Under the pieces are notes generated by a model, which saw only the letters and a program-made list of their open reading frames with translations, ran no database searches and was not told the DNA's origin. DNA of 64,000 nt from Thermomicrobium sp. 4228-Ro (GTDB lineage Bacteria; Chloroflexota; Chloroflexia; Thermomicrobiales; Thermomicrobiaceae): positions 682,001 to 746,000 of the forward strand of contig NZ_JAPFQM010000006.1 in the NCBI RefSeq assembly GCF_026241205.1, given 5' to 3'. Positions within the stretch are counted from its first letter, which is position 1. Every line of letters begins with the position of its first letter. This document shows, piece by piece, positions 1 to 7,992 of the stretch. The position numbers and the translations under genes are program-made.

Positions 1-803
1 ACACCGATGATGCCCAGCTGGCCCAGCAGTTCGTTCGTGTTCTCGAGTTCCAGGACACGGGCATTGGGTCCGCCGACGCGGACTGAGGCCTGGCGCAGCG
101 CGACGATCGCTGACAGCTCAGGATCAGCCAGGACAGCCCGTGCCAAACGCACGAGATCGGCTGCGCTGGTCGTCTGCTCTGGTACGTCGTCGCCGTCCGG
201 TGTCCGCACGACCGTCTGCTCGAGCCCGAGCGCACGAGCTTTTTCCTGCATGGCTGAGAGGAAACGTTCCTGTGGTGACCGATCAGCTGGCTCGGCGAGT
301 CGTTCGCCAGCGACCCGGGCCAGAGTCCGGGCCGCGTCGTTGCCGGAGGGCAGTAAAAGACCGATCAGAAGGTCATGGACCGTGATCGTATCTCCTGCTG
401 CCAACCCCATGGACGATTCGACAGCCGGATCGACGACATCCTCGCGGGCCACTGTCACGATCTCCTCCGAGGAGAGGATGTCCTTCACGGTCAGGGCGGT
501 CAGCAGTTTCAGCGTACTCGCCGGTGGCAGTGGTGTTCGGCTCTCTCGTTCGAGCAGGACGTGGTCTTCGGAGAGGTCGACAACGAGGATAGCCCGTGCG
601 CCGAGCGGTGGTGGCGTCGGTGTCGGTAGCGGGGTAGGGGTCGGTGTTGGTGTTGCAGGAGGTTCCATCGTCAGTGTGGCCGACGGCGTCGGAGCGGAGG
701 ACGCAGCGAAGCGCGCGAGCGTGATACCGGCGATCGCGATACTCGACACCAGGAGCAGGAGCGCAAGACCGAACTCCCGACCCAGTTTCCTCGGTCCGCT
801 CAC
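1..803 (-). CDS. D-alanyl-D-alanine carboxypeptidase family protein (peptidase S11), C-terminus cut by window edge
   Basis: Penicillin-binding-type serine peptidase expected to trim peptidoglycan stem peptides outside the membrane. Read from GTG at 803, the N-terminus has a short basic stretch, a hydrophobic segment at about residues 12-30 (signal anchor) and a Pro/Thr linker (about 38-66), then the S11 domain. The active-site motif SxxK is S96-T-L-K99 and the second motif SxN is S153-G-N155; the KTG motif would lie beyond base 1. The start lies 2 bases after the stop of the DUF2236 gene, so it is the last visible gene of the htrA operon. I considered beta-lactamase class A, but the PSGND context and the linker fit S11 better. 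About 267 residues are visible. Confidence 0.85.
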   Translation of the reverse strand, partial: MSGPRKLGREFGLALLLLVSSIAIAGITLARFAASSAPTPSATLTMEPPATPTPTPTPLPTPTPPPLGARAILVVDLSEDHVLLERESRTPLPPASTLKLLTALTVKDILSSEEIVTVAREDVVDPAVESSMGLAAGDTITVHDLLIGLLLPSGNDAARTLARVAGERLAEPADRSPQERFLSAMQEKARALGLEQTVVRTPDGDDVPEQTTSAADLVRLARAVLADPELSAIVALRQASVRVGGPNARVLELENTNELLGQLGIIG

Positions 804-805
804 CG

Positions 806-1654
806 TTACGCTCCGACGCGAACGATTCGGTCAGGGGGAACCGGGAGCGGAAGACCAGCTCGCGCTTCGGGCCAATGGCGCACCCGCGTCGGGAGTGCCC
901 GCCACACCGTGCAAAAGATGCGGCACCAGCGGTCGAAGCGTTGCTGGTCGCGCTCCGTCCAGCTGAGGGCATAGGCCTCGCGGAGCCAAGCAGGGAGGAG
1001 TCCCAGCGTCAGCCAGCGCCAGGCACGGGCCGCCGGACCGAGCCACCAGGGCTGGGGCGGGTTCAGGACCGCTGCGGCCAGGCGTCGTGCCAGGGGCGTG
1101 ACGACGATGGCTCCGGAGCGCTGGACTCGCGCGATCGTGTCCTCCAGCTCGGCCCAGCTGCGCGGGAACGTGCCCGGTGGGGCACCGAGCCAGCGCTCCA
1201 TCGCAGTCGCTTCTGCGCAGTACTGGTCGCGGGCTCGGACATCGAGCGGCGCGACGAACCGCTCGTACGCGACGAGCGTCGCTTCGATCGTCGTCACGTG
1301 AACCCAGGTGAGGAGTTCCGGGTCATGTGCTGAATAGCGTGTTCCAGCTGGGTAGGGACCGAGGGGCTCCGGAAGGATACCGTGGACACGGTCGTGGGTA
1401 CGTGCGATCCGTTCGGCAACAGCGATCGCTCGTGCTGGTGGGCCGAACGTGAGCGCACGCATAGCGTCGACGGTCGCGCGGAACCGGCAGAGGGCCGAGC
1501 GCCAGTCGGTGGCGAAACGCGAATGATCGGCGACGCCAGCAGCGACGAGCGGGTGGGCGAGTTGCGCCAGGATCGCTCGCCCCCAGCCCAGCACGACGAT
1601 CCGTTCCGCGTTGATGACTTGCACGAGCGGTCGCTCGCTCACTCGTTCCGTCAT
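806..1654 (-). CDS. DUF2236 (MpaB/rubber oxygenase-like) family protein
   Basis: A 282-residue protein with the hallmarks of the DUF2236 family: an N-terminal IVVLGWGRAILAQLAHP-type segment, then HSRFATDWRSALCRFRAT, and a central AHDPELLTWVH segment containing the family's conserved histidine. The family includes latex-clearing protein and fungal MpaB, which bind heme, but most bacterial members have no known substrate. It overlaps the upstream methyltransferase by 4 bases (ATGA), so translation is probably coupled. The role here is unknown; sitting between a methyltransferase and an envelope carboxypeptidase, it may act on a lipid or isoprenoid (inference). Confidence 0.8.
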   Translation of the reverse strand: MTERVSERPLVQVINAERIVVLGWGRAILAQLAHPLVAAGVADHSRFATDWRSALCRFRATVDAMRALTFGPPARAIAVAERIARTHDRVHGILPEPLGPYPAGTRYSAHDPELLTWVHVTTIEATLVAYERFVAPLDVRARDQYCAEATAMERWLGAPPGTFPRSWAELEDTIARVQRSGAIVVTPLARRLAAAVLNPPQPWWLGPAARAWRWLTLGLLPAWLREAYALSWTERDQQRFDRWCRIFCTVWRALPTRVRHWPEARAGLPLPVPPDRIVRVGA

Positions 1655-2442
1655 GTCCTCTCGCTCCGCGTTTCGCCCACAACGAGCGGTTCAGCCGGTC
1701 CGCTTTCGGTCCGCGCGATCACGAGTAGCCGCGGTGACCACAGGTTGTACGGTGTTCCATCGTCGTCGCCCCAACACTCGGTCGCAACGTAGCCGAGCTG
1801 TCGGCAGAGCCGAGTGACCTCGCTCGCGGTATAGAGGCGCAACGCGCGCTCGTGCCTGTCTCGTGTACCGTTCGGCCAGACGAGCTGCCACTCGACCCGG
1901 AGTATCCCACTGGGGAGGTCCCAGCGCTCGTGCACGAGCACGAGGAGCCCATTGAGTTCGCCCCAGAGCCGCTCGACGAAATCGCGTGCCAAAAGTTCCC
2001 GATTGGGCAGGTCCAGCACCAGGGTGCCACCCGGCCGGAGTGTGGTCGCCGCGATGCGCAGGAACTCCTCGTCGTCATGTTCCTGGCCGGTCGCTCCCAG
2101 GACGAGACCGGGAGCGAGAACGAGATCGAAGGCACGGCGGAACGGGAGCCGGTGCGGATCGCGGCGTACCCAGTGGATCGCAGCCGAACCCGTGCCGATG
2201 CGCTGTCGCGCCTGTTCGACGAGTGCCTCAAGCGGTTCGGCAGCCGTCACGTGCGCACCACGCGCCGCGAGTTCGGCGACGAGTTCAGCCGGTGCCAGAA
2301 GCGTCAGCACATCGCTGCCGGTTCGCAAAAGGCCGCGCTGAGCGAGCGTGTCGAGCAAGTAGCGGCGTGCTGGGTCGGCCGGCGCTGGTCGCCCGAACTC
2401 GCGTACGAGTTGCTGGACGATGAGCTCGCTCTGCGTCGCCAT
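1651..2442 (-). CDS. class I SAM-dependent methyltransferase
   Basis: A 263-residue protein with a Rossmann-type methyltransferase core: an N-terminal helical cap, the motif I region at about residues 43-68 (LLAPAELVAELAARG, degenerate for the usual GxGxG), the acidic residue at the end of strand 2 (AAEPLEAL), and post-motif strand LRPGGTLVLDLPNRE near residues 137-151. The closest general type is the methyltransferase 11/25 group; the substrate is unknown. The start ATG at 2442 has a GAAGGAA ribosome site, 12 bases after the HtrA stop. Motif I lacks the classic glycines, so SAM binding should be checked. Confidence 0.75.
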   Translation of the reverse strand: MATQSELIVQQLVREFGRPAPADPARRYLLDTLAQRGLLRTGSDVLTLLAPAELVAELAARGAHVTAAEPLEALVEQARQRIGTGSAAIHWVRRDPHRLPFRRAFDLVLAPGLVLGATGQEHDDEEFLRIAATTLRPGGTLVLDLPNRELLARDFVERLWGELNGLLVLVHERWDLPSGILRVEWQLVWPNGTRDRHERALRLYTASEVTRLCRQLGYVATECWGDDDGTPYNLWSPRLLVIARTESGPAEPLVVGETRSERT

Positions 2443-2454
2443 GGTGGGTTTCCT

Positions 2455-3609
2455 TCACTGGATGACTGGTGCCGTGCCTAGGGTGACGCGCAGACTGATC
2501 TCCCGTCCGTTCCGGTTCACCACGAGTGTCACCTCGTCTCCGGGTTGATGGATACCGAGTGCGGCTTGTAAGTCGTCTCCATTGGCGATCTCCCGATCGT
2601 CCAAGCGGACGATGATATCACCCGGCTGGATTCCGGCCTGATCGGCCGGTCCACCGGACTCCACGTCGACGACGAGAACACCGCGGCTCACCGGCAGACC
2701 GTAGGCGGCCGCGAGTGCGGGCGTGACCGACACGGACGTGATGCCCAGGTACGGACGCGGCCGGGCTTCTAGGAGTTGTTGGACGATCTCTTTGGCCTTG
2801 TTGATCGGTATCGCGAAGCCGATCCCTTCGGCCGTTTGGATCTTCGCGGTGTTGATACCGACGACTTCACCCTGGAGGTTCACCAGAGGACCACCGGAAT
2901 TGCCAGGATTGATCGCGGCATCGGTCTGGATCAGCGGGCCGAACGCTGCTTCGCCCGGTGAGGGCGTGATGGTACGGTTCAATGCACTGACGACACCGGC
3001 GGTCACGGTCGGCCCACCCTCGAGCCCGAGCGCGTTGCCGATGGCGACGACCCACTGGCCGACTCGGAGCTGGTCGCTGTCTCCGAGCGTTGCGACCGGA
3101 AGGTTTTCTCCATCGATTTTGACGACAGCGATGTCGTTGGCTGGCGAGCGGCCGACCACCCGGCCGGTGAACTGGCGTCCGTCGCCGAGAACGACCTGGA
3201 TTTCCTGTGCGCCAGCGATGACATGGTCGTTGGTGAGGATATAGCCGCGTGCATCGAAGATGACACCGGAACCGACGCCTTGCTGGATCTGTCCGAACCC
3301 GAAGAGACTGGGCACGATCGAGCGGACGGCTACGTAGACGACAGCTGGCGTCACCTGCTGCGCCACCGTCTCGATCGCGGTCGCGAAGTTCGTCTCGGCT
3401 GCGGGAGCAGGAGCAGTGACGGTCGTGCCGGCCGGCGTGCGGTCAGCCTGTGCCAGGGGGGAAAGCGCTGCAGCCGTCTGGACTGGGGTGAGCGCGCCAG
3501 TCGGGCTCGGTGAACTCGGCGCGACGCTGACGTTGAAACAACCGCTTCCGGCGATCCAGCCGACGAAAAAGGCGATGAGGGCAGTAAGTCCGAGTATCTG
3601 ATGTCGCAT
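2455..3609 (-). CDS. htrA: HtrA/DegP-type serine protease with one PDZ domain
   Basis: Envelope quality-control protease. The start ATG at 3609 follows GAGGGAGGAG and gives a 384-residue protein; the open frame extends further upstream but that part runs across the divergent sigma factor gene and is not protein-like. Residues 5-20 form a signal anchor ending in GSGC (C24, a weak lipobox), followed by a Ser/Pro/Ala linker. The trypsin-like domain carries the triad H129 (TNDH), D159 (ANDIAVV) and S238 (GNSGGP). A single PDZ domain covers about residues 285-375. It heads the minus-strand envelope operon and faces the ECF sigma gene across 114 bases, as expected for an extracytoplasmic stress regulon. 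Confidence 0.95.
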   Translation of the reverse strand: MRHQILGLTALIAFFVGWIAGSGCFNVSVAPSSPSPTGALTPVQTAAALSPLAQADRTPAGTTVTAPAPAAETNFATAIETVAQQVTPAVVYVAVRSIVPSLFGFGQIQQGVGSGVIFDARGYILTNDHVIAGAQEIQVVLGDGRQFTGRVVGRSPANDIAVVKIDGENLPVATLGDSDQLRVGQWVVAIGNALGLEGGPTVTAGVVSALNRTITPSPGEAAFGPLIQTDAAINPGNSGGPLVNLQGEVVGINTAKIQTAEGIGFAIPINKAKEIVQQLLEARPRPYLGITSVSVTPALAAAYGLPVSRGVLVVDVESGGPADQAGIQPGDIIVRLDDREIANGDDLQAALGIHQPGDEVTLVVNRNGREISLRVTLGTAPVIQ

Positions 3610-3653
3610 GCGTGCGCTCCTCCCTCTGACGGAGCACCTTGTCCCGGCGCTCA

Positions 3654-3684
3654 ATCCTACGTCTGGCAGCACGAGACGTATGAT
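3654..3684. promoter_or_regulatory. Dyad with possible divergent -10 boxes between htrA and the sigma factor gene
   Basis: A perfect 7-base inverted repeat, TACGTCT at 3658-3664 and AGACGTA at 3674-3680 with a 9-base spacer, lies in the 114-base divergent interval. A plus-strand -10-like TATGAT (3679-3684) and a minus-strand -10-like TAGGAT (complement of 3654-3659) flank it almost symmetrically. No good -35 hexamer was seen for either. A shared operator for a dimeric regulator is an inference. Confidence 0.35.
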
Positions 3685-3723
3685 AGGAGCTATCGGAGCT
3701 GGTGTGTGCCCGCCGGAGCGCGT

Positions 3724-4308
3724 ATGGACGGTGACCTGCACGGAGTCAGCGACAGTGAGCTGGTGGGGCGCATTCGACAGCGCGACCGGTCGGCGCTCGC
3801 GGCGCTCTACGATCGGTACGCGCGAACGGTCTATTCGCTGGTGCTCAGCATCGTGCACGACCGCAGCGTTGCTGAGGACATCGTGCAGGAACTGTTCGTG
3901 CAGCTCTGGCAATACCCGGAACTCTACGATGCGGGACGCGGAGCCTTCGCGCCGTGGTTCCTGCGCATGGCCCGGAATCGGGCGATCGACGCCCTCCGGC
4001 GTCGCCAGCGCGATCGGTACCTGTACGAGCGGCTCCGCGGGATCGAGTGGCGGAAGGTTCAGGACGACCCGGATGAGCTGACAGTATTGGGAGACGAAGC
4101 AACCCGGATCCGCCAAGCGTTCGCTGATCTGGAGAACGAGCAACGGCAGGTCATCGAACTGGCGTATTTCGGCGGCCTGACGCAACGGGAGATCGCCGAA
4201 TACCTGGGGATCCCGCTCGGTACGGTGAAGACGCGCATCCGCACTGCATTGCAGCGACTAGCCGATGCACTGGCGGGAGAACGGGAGCCATGGGGCGAGA
4301 CGCGGTGA
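3724..4308 (+). CDS. ECF-type RNA polymerase sigma factor
   Basis: A 194-residue sigma-70 family protein of the ECF class. Region 2 (about residues 18-85) contains ALYDRYARTVYSLVL and the AEDIVQELFVQLW segment; region 4 (about 130-180) contains the helix-turn-helix LTQREIAEYLGIPLGTVKTRI. There is no region 1 or 3. The ATG at 3724 was chosen because upstream sequence in this frame overlaps the htrA start and is not sigma-like. The next gene, a zinc-finger anti-sigma factor, overlaps it, so the two form a classic sigma/anti-sigma pair that probably responds to envelope or redox stress and may control htrA. Confidence 0.93.
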   Translation: MDGDLHGVSDSELVGRIRQRDRSALAALYDRYARTVYSLVLSIVHDRSVAEDIVQELFVQLWQYPELYDAGRGAFAPWFLRMARNRAIDALRRRQRDRYLYERLRGIEWRKVQDDPDELTVLGDEATRIRQAFADLENEQRQVIELAYFGGLTQREIAEYLGIPLGTVKTRIRTALQRLADALAGEREPWGETR

Positions 4309-5036
4309 GCGAGCACGAACCGGAACTCGTTGGGTATGCGTTGGGCGAGCTGAGTCCAGCCGAAGCAGCTCGGGTCGCCAGGCATCTGGAAGCGTGTCCG
4401 GAATGCCGCACGACGTTGCGGAACATCGAGGCGTCGCTCGGCTGGCTGGGAACGGTGGTACCGCAGACCGAGCCACCAGCGGGGCTGCGAGCGCGGGTGC
4501 TGGCGGCAGCGGCCGGGGACGATCGGCGCCGGTGGCGCTCGGCATGGGCGCGTGGCCTTCTGGCCGCGGCAGCGGGACTCCTCGTAATCGCGCTCGTGCT
4601 CGCTGTTACCCGAGCGGATCGGCGGGTCGACGAACTGGCGAGCCGGCAGGCGGTCGTCGCGGCGGTGCTGGCTGAGGCGGACTGGTCGACGGCGATGCGA
4701 GGTGAAGCGCCTGGCCTCCCATCGGTGGTCGGGCGTGTCTATCTCGATCGCGAAGGAGAGCGTGCTGTCGTCGCGCTGGAGAAGATGCCGCCGCCGGAGC
4801 GGGGAACGGTCTATCAACTCTGGCTCGTGCGATCCGATGGGCAACGCGAGAACGGGGGCGTGTTCGTGCCTGATGCGGCTGGGCGTGTCTTGCTCGTCGT
4901 CGAAGCGCAGGCGAGCTGGAGCGCCTATCAGGGGATGGGCATCACGATGGAGCCAGCGCCGGAAGGAAGTCCACAGCCGACTGGGCGCCGCGTGGCCGGT
5001 TGCAGCTGGAAGTGGGAAGCGTGGCGTTCGGGCTGA
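4290..5036 (+). CDS. anti-sigma factor, zinc-finger N-terminus and RskA-like C-terminal domain
   Basis: A 248-residue single-pass membrane protein. The N-terminal ZAS domain has HLEACPEC (His-x3-Cys-x2-Cys, about residues 33-40), which holds the partner sigma factor; a membrane segment spans about 87-107 (LLAAAAGLLVIALVLAV); the extracytoplasmic half (about 130-235) matches the RskA type (AVVALEKMPPP, VYQLWLVRSDG). The start could be ATG 4290 (19-base overlap with the sigma gene) or GTG 4305 (4-base GTGA overlap); both have a plausible ribosome site. Regulated proteolysis of such proteins releases the sigma factor (family knowledge). Confidence 0.9.
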   Translation: MGRDAVSEHEPELVGYALGELSPAEAARVARHLEACPECRTTLRNIEASLGWLGTVVPQTEPPAGLRARVLAAAAGDDRRRWRSAWARGLLAAAAGLLVIALVLAVTRADRRVDELASRQAVVAAVLAEADWSTAMRGEAPGLPSVVGRVYLDREGERAVVALEKMPPPERGTVYQLWLVRSDGQRENGGVFVPDAAGRVLLVVEAQASWSAYQGMGITMEPAPEGSPQPTGRRVAGCSWKWEAWRSG

Positions 5037-5050
5037 GGCAGGAGCCAGAA

Positions 5051-5086
5051 GACCGGTGGCACCCGCTGGAGAGGGTGCCACCGGTC
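5051..5086. terminator. Strong hairpin between convergent genes
   Basis: A 14-base perfect stem (5051-5064 pairing with 5073-5086) with an 8-base loop, between the stops of the anti-sigma factor (5036, plus) and the peptide-binding protein (5111, minus). No T-run follows on either strand, so it is a bidirectional hairpin terminator by position rather than a canonical intrinsic one. Confidence 0.75.
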
Positions 5087-5110
5087 GTGTGTCTGCGTTC
5101 GTCGGAACGC

Positions 5111-6955
5111 TCAGTGCTTCAGGATCTTGTAATAATCGTAGTGCCGGAGGAAGATATTCCATGCTGGCGTAAAGTCGCCGTTGCGGTTGCGTGGTAAGTT
5201 CGTGACCCAGGGCTTCATGAGTCCATAGTTCCACGGATTATACACATAGATCGCGGCTGCATCCTCTAGCTGGATGAGCTGCGCCTTGTAGTACAACTCG
5301 TAGCGCTTCTTTGGATCCTGCTCGCCGTTCGCCTGGAGGACGAGTCGGTCGAACTCATCGTTCGTCCAGGAGTGGCGGTGACCAGTGGGCGCCTTCGAGT
5401 ACCAGACCTGGAACAGCGTATTGGCCGGATCCGGATAGTCGACGTACCAGCGCACCCACATGAGCGGGATTTCGTGCTTCCACATGCGCTCGTAGGTCTC
5501 GCGAGGCTCGCCGACAATGTGCTCGATCTCCATACCGAGCACTTCTTTGAGCATCTGGATGATCGCCGCTGCGGCGGCCTTCGGTGCGTCGCCTTCTTCG
5601 CGGTGGGTGAGCGTGAGGCCCTTCGGCCAGTTCTTGCCGCCCTCATAGGGCGTTCCCTTGAGCCACTGGCGTGCCTTGTCCGGGTTGTACTCGGTGAGTT
5701 CACGGATCTTGTCGTCCGGCTCGATGTAGTAGGGCATGCCGGGCGGCGTGAAGGTATAGGCGACGGTCGCCAGACCCTTCAGTACTTGCTTCACGATCGT
5801 CTCGCGGTCGATGGCGTGGGCCATCGCGCGGCGGACTTCCTTGAGATTGTAAGGCTCGAAGTTCGGGTCGGGGACCAGATACCACGTGCCGAAGAGGTTG
5901 AACTGCTGGTATTCCTTGCTGAGTTTCGGATCGGATCGGACACGCTCGAGCTGACCGAGCGGGCCGCGGTACATCCAATCGATCTCGTTATTCTCGTACG
6001 CCTGTAAGGCGGCGTCGCTCGGGATGATCGGCCGTTCGACCCGCTGGAGCGTGATGTTCTTGGCGTTCCAGTACTTCTCGTTCTTCTCGAGCACCACGAT
6101 CTTGTCGTGCTCCCACCGGACGAGCTTGAAGGGGCCATTGCAGACGATATTCTCGGCTTCGGTCCACTTGTCGCCGTACTTCTCGACCGAGGGGCGATGA
6201 GCCGGAGCGGCTGCGATATAGGCGGCGAGAATCGGGAAGTAACCGCGCGGTCCTTCCAGCGTGACCTGGAGCGTGTAGTCGTCGAGCGCCTTGACGCCGA
6301 CATCGTCGCGCGTGACACCCGGCTTCTGCGTGTTGAAGGCCTCCGCGTTCTTGATGTCGTAGAGGAAACCAGCGTAGGGAGCGGCAGTGGCGGGATCGAG
6401 CTGGCGCTTCCAGGACCATTCGTAGTCATGTGCGGTGACCGGATCGCCGTTGCTCCAGTAGCTATCTTTGCGGAGATAGAAGGTCCAGACGGAGGCATCC
6501 TGGTTCGGTTCCCAACGTTCGGCGATATCGGGCACGACCTCGAGGTCTGGAGTGAACATGCCCAGCATGGCGAAGCATGCTTCATCGCCGCCACAGTAGA
6601 GGTCGCGGTTGAAGTCGAAGCTTTGCGGATCCTGCTCGAAGTTCGTTCGGAAGACCTGATCCGCGGCCAGTTCAGCCGCTGCAGCGGTCGGGCTGGGGGC
6701 TGCGGTCGGCGTGGGACCGACGGCTCGTGGTGGCGTCGGAGTCGGAACGGGTGGCGGGGTCACGCCAGCAGCCGGGCTCGGTGTGGTTCCCTCACCACGC
6801 TGGCAAGCGGCAGCGGCGAGTGCGGCACCAGTCGCACCACCGGCAGCTCCCACGATGCGAATGAACTCACGCCGGTCGAGGCCGATCGCCTGGAAGCGTT
6901 TCCAGAGTAGTGCGACTTGTTCTGGGTCTTCCCACCAGCGGAGTTTGTCGCTCAT
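5111..6955 (-). CDS. oligopeptide/dipeptide ABC transporter substrate-binding protein
   Basis: Extracytoplasmic solute-binding protein, family 5 (OppA/DppA type), 614 residues. The N-terminus carries DRREFIRIVGAAGG, a twin-arginine-like signal, ending in AAAAC (lipobox Cys near 52), then a Pro/Thr linker and the binding domain with family segments such as AERWEPNQDASVWTFYLR and ITLQRVERPIIP. The start ATG 6955 follows GGAGGAGGTT. It is the third gene of a minus-strand operon after two permeases; ATPase genes are not present in the window, so the system may share ATPases encoded elsewhere. Confidence 0.95.
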   Translation of the reverse strand: MSDKLRWWEDPEQVALLWKRFQAIGLDRREFIRIVGAAGGATGAALAAAACQRGEGTTPSPAAGVTPPPVPTPTPPRAVGPTPTAAPSPTAAAAELAADQVFRTNFEQDPQSFDFNRDLYCGGDEACFAMLGMFTPDLEVVPDIAERWEPNQDASVWTFYLRKDSYWSNGDPVTAHDYEWSWKRQLDPATAAPYAGFLYDIKNAEAFNTQKPGVTRDDVGVKALDDYTLQVTLEGPRGYFPILAAYIAAAPAHRPSVEKYGDKWTEAENIVCNGPFKLVRWEHDKIVVLEKNEKYWNAKNITLQRVERPIIPSDAALQAYENNEIDWMYRGPLGQLERVRSDPKLSKEYQQFNLFGTWYLVPDPNFEPYNLKEVRRAMAHAIDRETIVKQVLKGLATVAYTFTPPGMPYYIEPDDKIRELTEYNPDKARQWLKGTPYEGGKNWPKGLTLTHREEGDAPKAAAAAIIQMLKEVLGMEIEHIVGEPRETYERMWKHEIPLMWVRWYVDYPDPANTLFQVWYSKAPTGHRHSWTNDEFDRLVLQANGEQDPKKRYELYYKAQLIQLEDAAAIYVYNPWNYGLMKPWVTNLPRNRNGDFTPAWNIFLRHYDYYKILKH

Positions 6956-7042
6956 CGAACCTCCTCCTCTCAGCAGACGATGCGGTGAGCCGAACGGTAG
7001 TCAACGAACCGCGCGTCCAGCGGGCCGTGCACCTCCTTCCGT

Positions 7043-7969
7043 TCAGTCGCGTTTGCGCGTGCGCGGGTCGAGCGCGTCGCGAAGCCCATCACCGAGGAAG
7101 GTAAAGCTCAGCATCAGGAGCGCGATGAGGATAGTCGGGAAGATCGGCATGTACCAGTAGGAGGTGATGTACTGCTGCGTCTCGCCGGCCATCTTGCCCC
7201 AACTCGGTCGTGGCTCCGGGATGCCGATGCCGATGAAGCTCAGCGCCGCCTCGGTGAAGATCGCTTGCGGGATACCGAACGTGAGTGCGACGATGATCGG
7301 CGACAGCGCGTTGGGGAGCATATGGCGCGTGATGATCCGCCAGGGCGACGCGCCGGCCGCCCGTGCAGCGATCACGAAATCGCGCTCGCGGAGTGCCAGG
7401 AACTCGGCGCGGGTGAGCCGCGCCAGCGTGACCCAACCCGTGACGCCGATCGCGATGAAGATGTTCTGCATTCCACGTCCGAGCGCCGCCATGATCAGAA
7501 TCACGAAGAGCAGTTGCGGAAACGCGTACATCACGTCGACGAAACGCATGAGGATCGCGTCAACGCGCCCGCCGAGGTAACCGGCGAGTGCGCCGATCGG
7601 CACACCGATCAAGAAAACGATCACCTGCGCGCCGAGTCCGACCAGCATCGAGACCTGTGCGCCCCAAATCAGGCGGCTGAGCATATCGCGGCCGACGAGG
7701 TCGGTACCGAGCGGGTACTTCCCGGTCCAGGTGGGGAACTGCGAAACAGCCGAGAAGTCCGCCTTGTCGTACGGGTACGGTGCGAGGATCGGCGCGAAGA
7801 TCGCCATGATGGTAAAGAGGCTGACCATGATGAGACCGAACAGGGCCAGGCGGTTGGCCAGCAAGCGGCTGAGCGCGTCGCGCCAGAGCGTCCGGTGCGG
7901 GCGCGCGGCCCAGACCAGTGCGTCCAGCCGCTCCGCTCGTCCTGTCATTCCAGCGCCAGTCGTCGCCAT
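7043..7969 (-). CDS. peptide ABC transporter permease (OppC/DppC type)
   Basis: A 308-residue inner-membrane permease. It has an N-terminal cytoplasmic extension, a first helix (ALFGLIMVSLFTIMAIF), the periplasmic loop containing YPLGTDLVGRDMLSRLIWG that is typical of OppC, and the EAA-type loop with AARAAGASPWRIITRHMLPNA for docking the ATPase. About six membrane segments. It follows the OppB-type gene by 23 bases and precedes the binding-protein gene. GGGAG precedes the ATG. Confidence 0.95.
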   Translation of the reverse strand: MATTGAGMTGRAERLDALVWAARPHRTLWRDALSRLLANRLALFGLIMVSLFTIMAIFAPILAPYPYDKADFSAVSQFPTWTGKYPLGTDLVGRDMLSRLIWGAQVSMLVGLGAQVIVFLIGVPIGALAGYLGGRVDAILMRFVDVMYAFPQLLFVILIMAALGRGMQNIFIAIGVTGWVTLARLTRAEFLALRERDFVIAARAAGASPWRIITRHMLPNALSPIIVALTFGIPQAIFTEAALSFIGIGIPEPRPSWGKMAGETQQYITSYWYMPIFPTILIALLMLSFTFLGDGLRDALDPRTRKRD

Positions 7970-7992
7970 GCACGGGACTCCCTTCTACGGGC

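Noticed and set aside
7-966. Long plus-strand open frame across the first kilobase
   Set aside because: It lies opposite the carboxypeptidase gene, which has clear SxxK and SxN motifs in the minus frame; the plus frame is Ser/Arg-rich without domain features, as expected of a GC-rich shadow.
3610-4185. Upstream extension of the HtrA reading frame
   Set aside because: It runs over the sigma factor gene on the other strand and lacks any protein-like pattern; the ATG at 3609 has a strong ribosome site and a signal anchor directly after it.
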